This document shows, piece after piece, positions 5,340 to 7,575 of a stretch of 7,575 bases of DNA. Position numbers and translations under genes: made by a program. Positions within the stretch are counted from its first letter, which is position 1. Each line of letters opens with the position of its first letter. The DNA comes from Halodesulfurarchaeum sp. (GTDB lineage: Archaea; Halobacteriota; Halobacteria; Halobacteriales; Halobacteriaceae). The notes below the pieces were generated by a model. It was not told the origin of the DNA, searched no databases, and saw only the letters and a list, made by a program, of their open reading frames with translations. The DNA is taken from NCBI GenBank assembly GCA_018334775.1, contig JAGXLJ010000050.1, forward strand, positions 1 through 7,575. The letters are read 5' to 3'.

Positions 5340-6767
5340 ATGAGTCGTGGTGACACAACTTCCCAAAACCAAGGCGAATCACCCTCCAGTCGTGACAAAT
5401 ATCTCAAACGGCGGAAGTTCCTCCGAGCAGCCGGGGGGATGTCAGTCGCGGGCCTCCTGGCCGGTTGTGCCGGGAACGGAGCTGATAGCGAGGCCACGAC
5501 AACAGAAGAACCAGCCCCCACCACGACGACAACGGAGCCCGACACTGAGCCGAGCTTGGAAGAACAGTATCCTGGGCTGCGAATCCTCTCTCCTGAACCA
5601 GAAAACGCCGAGGCCGCCTCCCACTCGACATATACCAACATGGTCACCCAGGAAGAGGAGTTCTACATCCGGAACCACTACCCCACGCCGGAGATCGACG
5701 AGGACGAGTGGTCGGTTACCCTGGACGGCCTCGTCGATAGTGATGTCGAACTGTCGATGGACGAGCTGAAACGAGAGTTCCCCACGGAGACAGTGTTCCA
5801 TACGATGCAGTGTTCGGGGAACGGACGGTCCTACTTCGATCCCCAAGTGGGTGGGAACCAGTGGTCATTCGGTGCCGTTGGCAACGCCGAGTGGACCGGC
5901 GTCCCAGTAAGCGCAGTCCTGGACGCCTACGGGGCAGAGACAGGGGAAGACAAGTGGCTCACCGTGATGGGTGGGGAAGCACCGGACGGTGAAGACATCT
6001 TCACTCGGTCGATCCCGATGGAGAAGGTCATGGAGGACGCCATGCTGGCGTTCGAAATGAACGGGCGCCCGATCCCACCGGATCACGGGTTCCCGGTCCG
6101 GTTCATCGTGCCCGGGTGGTACGGGAATAACAACGTGAAGTGGGTCTCCCGGATGCACGTGATGGACAAAATGGTCTATCCGAACGAGACCTGGGAGCCC
6201 AACGACGGCCGACTGTACACCCACTGGCAGCAGTATTCCTACCGCATATTCGGCAACAACGTCGAGGGGCCGAACTTCAACGAGGAGATTTCGGAGTTCG
6301 ATACCCAGGGCCAGATGGAAAGTGCGGAGATCGATCACCCGTATCTCTACGATCAATTGGTCAAATCGATTGTCGGGTTCCCAACTGATGGCGAAACAGT
6401 CACTCACGGTGTCGATGGCTCCATCGAAATTATCGGGGTGGCGTGGGGCGGCGACGACGACGTGGAGTCAGTGGAGGTCTCGACCGACGGCGGAGACACC
6501 TGGAACGAGGCCGAATTCATGCGCCCGACCATCGGGCCCTACTCCTGGCGCCTCTTCAGGTACATGTGGGACCCCGAACCGGGCGATTACACCATTGTCT
6601 CACGAGCCACCGACGACAATGAATTTACCCAGCCAGCGACGATTTCGGATCAAGACGCAGACGCCGCGAATAAGGCACGGATCATGAACGACACGTATCC
6701 GTGGAATCAGAAGGGATATGGAAATAACGCGTACATGCCCCACGGCGTCGATGTGACGGTCATCTGA
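5340..6767 (+). CDS. Sulfite oxidase family molybdopterin-dependent oxidoreductase, Tat lipoprotein
   Basis: This 475-residue enzyme belongs to the sulfite oxidase family, which oxidises sulfite to sulfate with a single-pyranopterin Mo cofactor. A Tat motif (KRRKFLRAAGG, from residue 23) and lipobox LLAGC (C43) predict export folded and lipid anchoring, followed by a Thr/Glu/Pro linker (about 50-75). In the Mo domain, C158 in MQCSGNGRS is the expected Mo ligand, R111-N112-H113 matches the anion-binding RNH motif, and DHGFPVR (248-254), PGWYG (258-262) and NNVKW (264-268) are cofactor-pocket motifs. Y301 in HWQQYSYRIF probably corresponds to the active-site tyrosine. Residues about 345-475 form the immunoglobulin-like Mo-co dimerisation domain, with STDGG and GPYSWRLF recognisable. 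No haem domain is present, so an external acceptor is needed; the upstream copper protein fits. The start at 5340 gives a normal Tat n-region, and 5325 is an alternative. Another substrate within the family is possible. Confidence 0.88.
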   Translation: MSRGDTTSQNQGESPSSRDKYLKRRKFLRAAGGMSVAGLLAGCAGNGADSEATTTEEPAPTTTTTEPDTEPSLEEQYPGLRILSPEPENAEAASHSTYTNMVTQEEEFYIRNHYPTPEIDEDEWSVTLDGLVDSDVELSMDELKREFPTETVFHTMQCSGNGRSYFDPQVGGNQWSFGAVGNAEWTGVPVSAVLDAYGAETGEDKWLTVMGGEAPDGEDIFTRSIPMEKVMEDAMLAFEMNGRPIPPDHGFPVRFIVPGWYGNNNVKWVSRMHVMDKMVYPNETWEPNDGRLYTHWQQYSYRIFGNNVEGPNFNEEISEFDTQGQMESAEIDHPYLYDQLVKSIVGFPTDGETVTHGVDGSIEIIGVAWGGDDDVESVEVSTDGGDTWNEAEFMRPTIGPYSWRLFRYMWDPEPGDYTIVSRATDDNEFTQPATISDQDADAANKARIMNDTYPWNQKGYGNNAYMPHGVDVTVI

Positions 6768-6778
6768 AAACCGGGGCT

Positions 6779-6786
6779 GTTTTTTG
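6779..6786 (+). terminator. T-run terminator between molybdoenzyme and FKBP genes
   Basis: A run of six T (6780-6785) follows the molybdoenzyme stop codon by 12 bases. A five-pair stem is possible between aaaac (6767-6771) and gttttt just before the run. T-runs terminate archaeal transcription efficiently. On the other strand, ggtttt at 6767-6772 could serve the convergent FKBP gene. Confidence 0.45.
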
Positions 6787-6798
6787 AGTTCGCCCCTG

Positions 6799-7269
6799 CT
6801 ATCGGACGTCAAGAAGGTGGATGTCACATTCGATGGGCTCGCCAGCGAGTTCGTGATTGAAATCGATTTCAACGGTGTCCTCAGTGACAGTAGTAATCCA
6901 GCCCGAATCCCCGGTATCGGTGGTAACAAGTTCCCCTTCAGCCGCCTTCGTCTCGCTTCGGGCCTCGATGTCCGATCGAGGGAGTGAAACGATCTGATCC
7001 GCGTCGTGATAGCCATAGGCCATCTCGGGTGAGAGTTCGACCGTCCGCTCCTCGCCCGGTTCCATCTCCTGGACCGCTTCGTCGAGTCCTTGTAGCACCT
7101 CACCGGCTCCGACCTCGAAGGAAAGCGGTTCGTAATCGCGATGCCCTTCATAGACGTCGCTTTCCAGCGCCACGTCGACAACCGTCGTATCCACGATTTC
7201 ACCGGCTTCCGCCCCGGTCACCATTCGGGCAGTATAATGGATCACCGCGGTCTGTCCAGGCTCAACCAT
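6799..7269 (-). CDS. FKBP-type peptidyl-prolyl cis-trans isomerase, SlyD-like
   Basis: This 156-residue protein is a cytoplasmic FKBP-type prolyl isomerase and chaperone of the SlyD-like class. The FKBP fold is split by a chaperone insert-in-flap domain. The first FKBP part has V9-I-H-Y12, the region FEVGAGEVLQGLDEAVQEM (from F51), and A84-Y-G86. The insert spans about residues 87-132. The fold closes with N138-H-E-L-A-G143, matching the NHPLAG-type motif of SlyD, and CDIHLLDV. There is no His/Cys-rich metal-binding tail like that of bacterial SlyD. The start is the ATG at 7269. The upstream promoter is weak by eye: ctcaaag on the minus strand about 27 bases before the ATG is the best TATA candidate. 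The gene converges on the molybdoenzyme gene. A role in folding exported or metal proteins encoded nearby cannot be inferred from position alone. Confidence 0.88.
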   Translation of the reverse strand: MVEPGQTAVIHYTARMVTGAEAGEIVDTTVVDVALESDVYEGHRDYEPLSFEVGAGEVLQGLDEAVQEMEPGEERTVELSPEMAYGYHDADQIVSLPRSDIEARSETKAAEGELVTTDTGDSGWITTVTEDTVEIDFNHELAGEPIECDIHLLDVR

Positions 7270-7301
7270 ATGGAAGTGGTTGGCATTTCCACGCTTTGAG
7301 A

Positions 7302-7399
7302 ATTGGGGTCATACAACACGTCGCCGAAAAGCTGTGCGGCTCAATGTCACAGTTTGGGTAGCGGAAGGAATGCCTTCGCTCAAAAGATCCTGACCCCAA
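7302..7399. repeat. 9-base inverted repeat upstream of the FKBP gene
   Basis: ttggggtca at 7302-7310 is the exact reverse complement of tgaccccaa at 7391-7399, with 80 bases between. Both arms lie within the open frame of the possible transposase remnant. The left arm is about 33 bases upstream of the FKBP start. The intervening sequence holds a small gaagg/ccttc hairpin (7364-7377) and no gene. It may be an element boundary or chance. Confidence 0.3.
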
Positions 7400-7405
7400 A
7401 ATTGG

Positions 7406-7483
7406 AACGACACGGTTGAGGCCTGGACGGGAGACGTTTTCCACGACCCTTACGGCCTGTGACGGCGTTACCCGGATTCCCAC
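7406..7483 (-). pseudogene. Possible decayed C-terminal end of a TnpB-type transposase gene
   Basis: The minus-strand frame here encodes RVTP, then a short spacer, then VRVVENVSRPGLN. This resembles a C-terminal pattern I recall from haloarchaeal IS200/IS605-type TnpB proteins, of the form RVxP...AKRVVExGSPxLN. The first 23 codons have GC-rich third positions, as expected for former coding sequence, and this falls off beyond them. Upstream, the frame is broken by the 38-base duplication, so the gene is not intact. The frame runs on to 7262 with no further recognisable motif. The identification rests on a short remembered pattern and is tentative. Confidence 0.25.
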
Positions 7484-7488
7484 CGGGT
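7464..7488. repeat. 25-base direct repeat, copy 1, with internal hairpin
   Basis: This copy matches the one at 7502-7526 at 24 of 25 bases; the difference is a at 7470 versus g at 7508. It contains acccgg and ccgggt flanking a seven-base loop (attccca), a six-pair stem-loop. The two copies start 38 bases apart. Confidence 0.65.
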
Positions 7489-7501
7489 CTTGTCAACTCG
7501 G

Positions 7502-7526
7502 GGCGTTGCCCGGATTCCCACCGGGT
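7502..7526. repeat. 25-base direct repeat, copy 2, with internal hairpin
   Basis: This is the second copy of the repeat at 7464-7488, with the same cccgg/ccggg stem and loop. On the minus strand the two copies encode PVGIRATP and PVGIRVTP in frames two bases apart, since 38 is not a multiple of three. A tandem duplication that broke a former reading frame would explain this. Confidence 0.65.
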
Positions 7527-7542
7527 TTCCATCCGCCAAACG

Positions 7543-7558
7543 GACGGGTCTAGCCGTC
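7543..7558. other. Hairpin-forming end region after the repeats
   Basis: gacgg (7543-7547) and ccgtc (7554-7558) can pair around a six-base loop, and just before them tccg and cgga pair around ccaaa (7532-7544). With the two repeat hairpins this gives four potential stem-loops within about 95 bases. Apart from these repeats and the relic I see no gene between 7270 and the window edge. A structured RNA or an insertion-element end are both possible, and neither is shown. Confidence 0.3.
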
Positions 7559-7575
7559 TCCCGGCCGTGCCCGAC

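Noticed and set aside
5865..6407. A 180-codon minus-strand frame opposite the molybdoenzyme
   Set aside because: It is antisense to conserved Mo-domain motifs and is best explained as a shadow of that coding sequence.
7464..7526. CRISPR array
   Set aside because: There are only two copies, they start 38 bases apart, leaving a 13-base gap, and the unit is unlike haloarchaeal CRISPR repeats. A 13-base spacer is too short.
7464..7575. tRNA or rRNA gene
   Set aside because: The hairpins do not assemble into a cloverleaf, no T-loop GTTCRA motif or CCA-proximal stem is visible, and no known rRNA segment was recognised.

Overview
The window looks like haloarchaeal chromosomal DNA. The predicted proteins are rich in Asp/Glu and poor in Lys, the DNA is GC-rich, and exported proteins carry twin-arginine (Tat) signals followed by a lipobox. 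Most genes have an AT-rich TATA-like element 26-33 bases before the start codon and no Shine-Dalgarno sequence, as expected for leaderless or short-leader archaeal transcripts. I cannot name the species.

Layout. Bases 1-36 (+) read as the last codons of a gene entering from the left. It converges with a geranylgeranyl-reductase-family flavoprotein (38-1114, -). Divergent from the flavoprotein, through a compact double promoter, is an XPB/Rad25-type DNA helicase (1211-3043, +) with a long N-terminal extension. The helicase converges with an aldo/keto reductase (3068-4078, -), and a hairpin plus T-run lies between their ends. Upstream of the reductase is a Tfx-family DNA-binding regulator (4165-4611, -). 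A 176-base spacer separates Tfx from two plus-strand genes that both encode Tat-exported lipoproteins: a halocyanin-like blue copper protein (4788-5225) and a sulfite-oxidase-family molybdopterin enzyme (5340-6767). The molybdoenzyme converges with a SlyD-like FKBP peptidyl-prolyl isomerase (6799-7269, -). The last 306 bases hold no intact gene. They contain two copies of a 25-base repeat 38 bases apart, each able to form a hairpin, and a possible decayed transposase tail.

How the genes may work together. The most coherent unit is Tfx, halocyanin and sulfite oxidase. The two lipoproteins would sit on the outer face of the membrane, where the Mo enzyme could oxidise sulfite (or a related substrate) and pass electrons to the copper protein. 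The Tfx protein of Methanothermobacter is known for binding the promoter of a molybdenum-enzyme operon, so a Tfx homologue divergent from a molybdoenzyme locus suggests a local regulator. Two dyad-symmetric sites in the spacer and one at the molybdoenzyme promoter are candidate operators. This link is inference. The helicase, aldo/keto reductase, lipid reductase and FKBP look like independent single genes.
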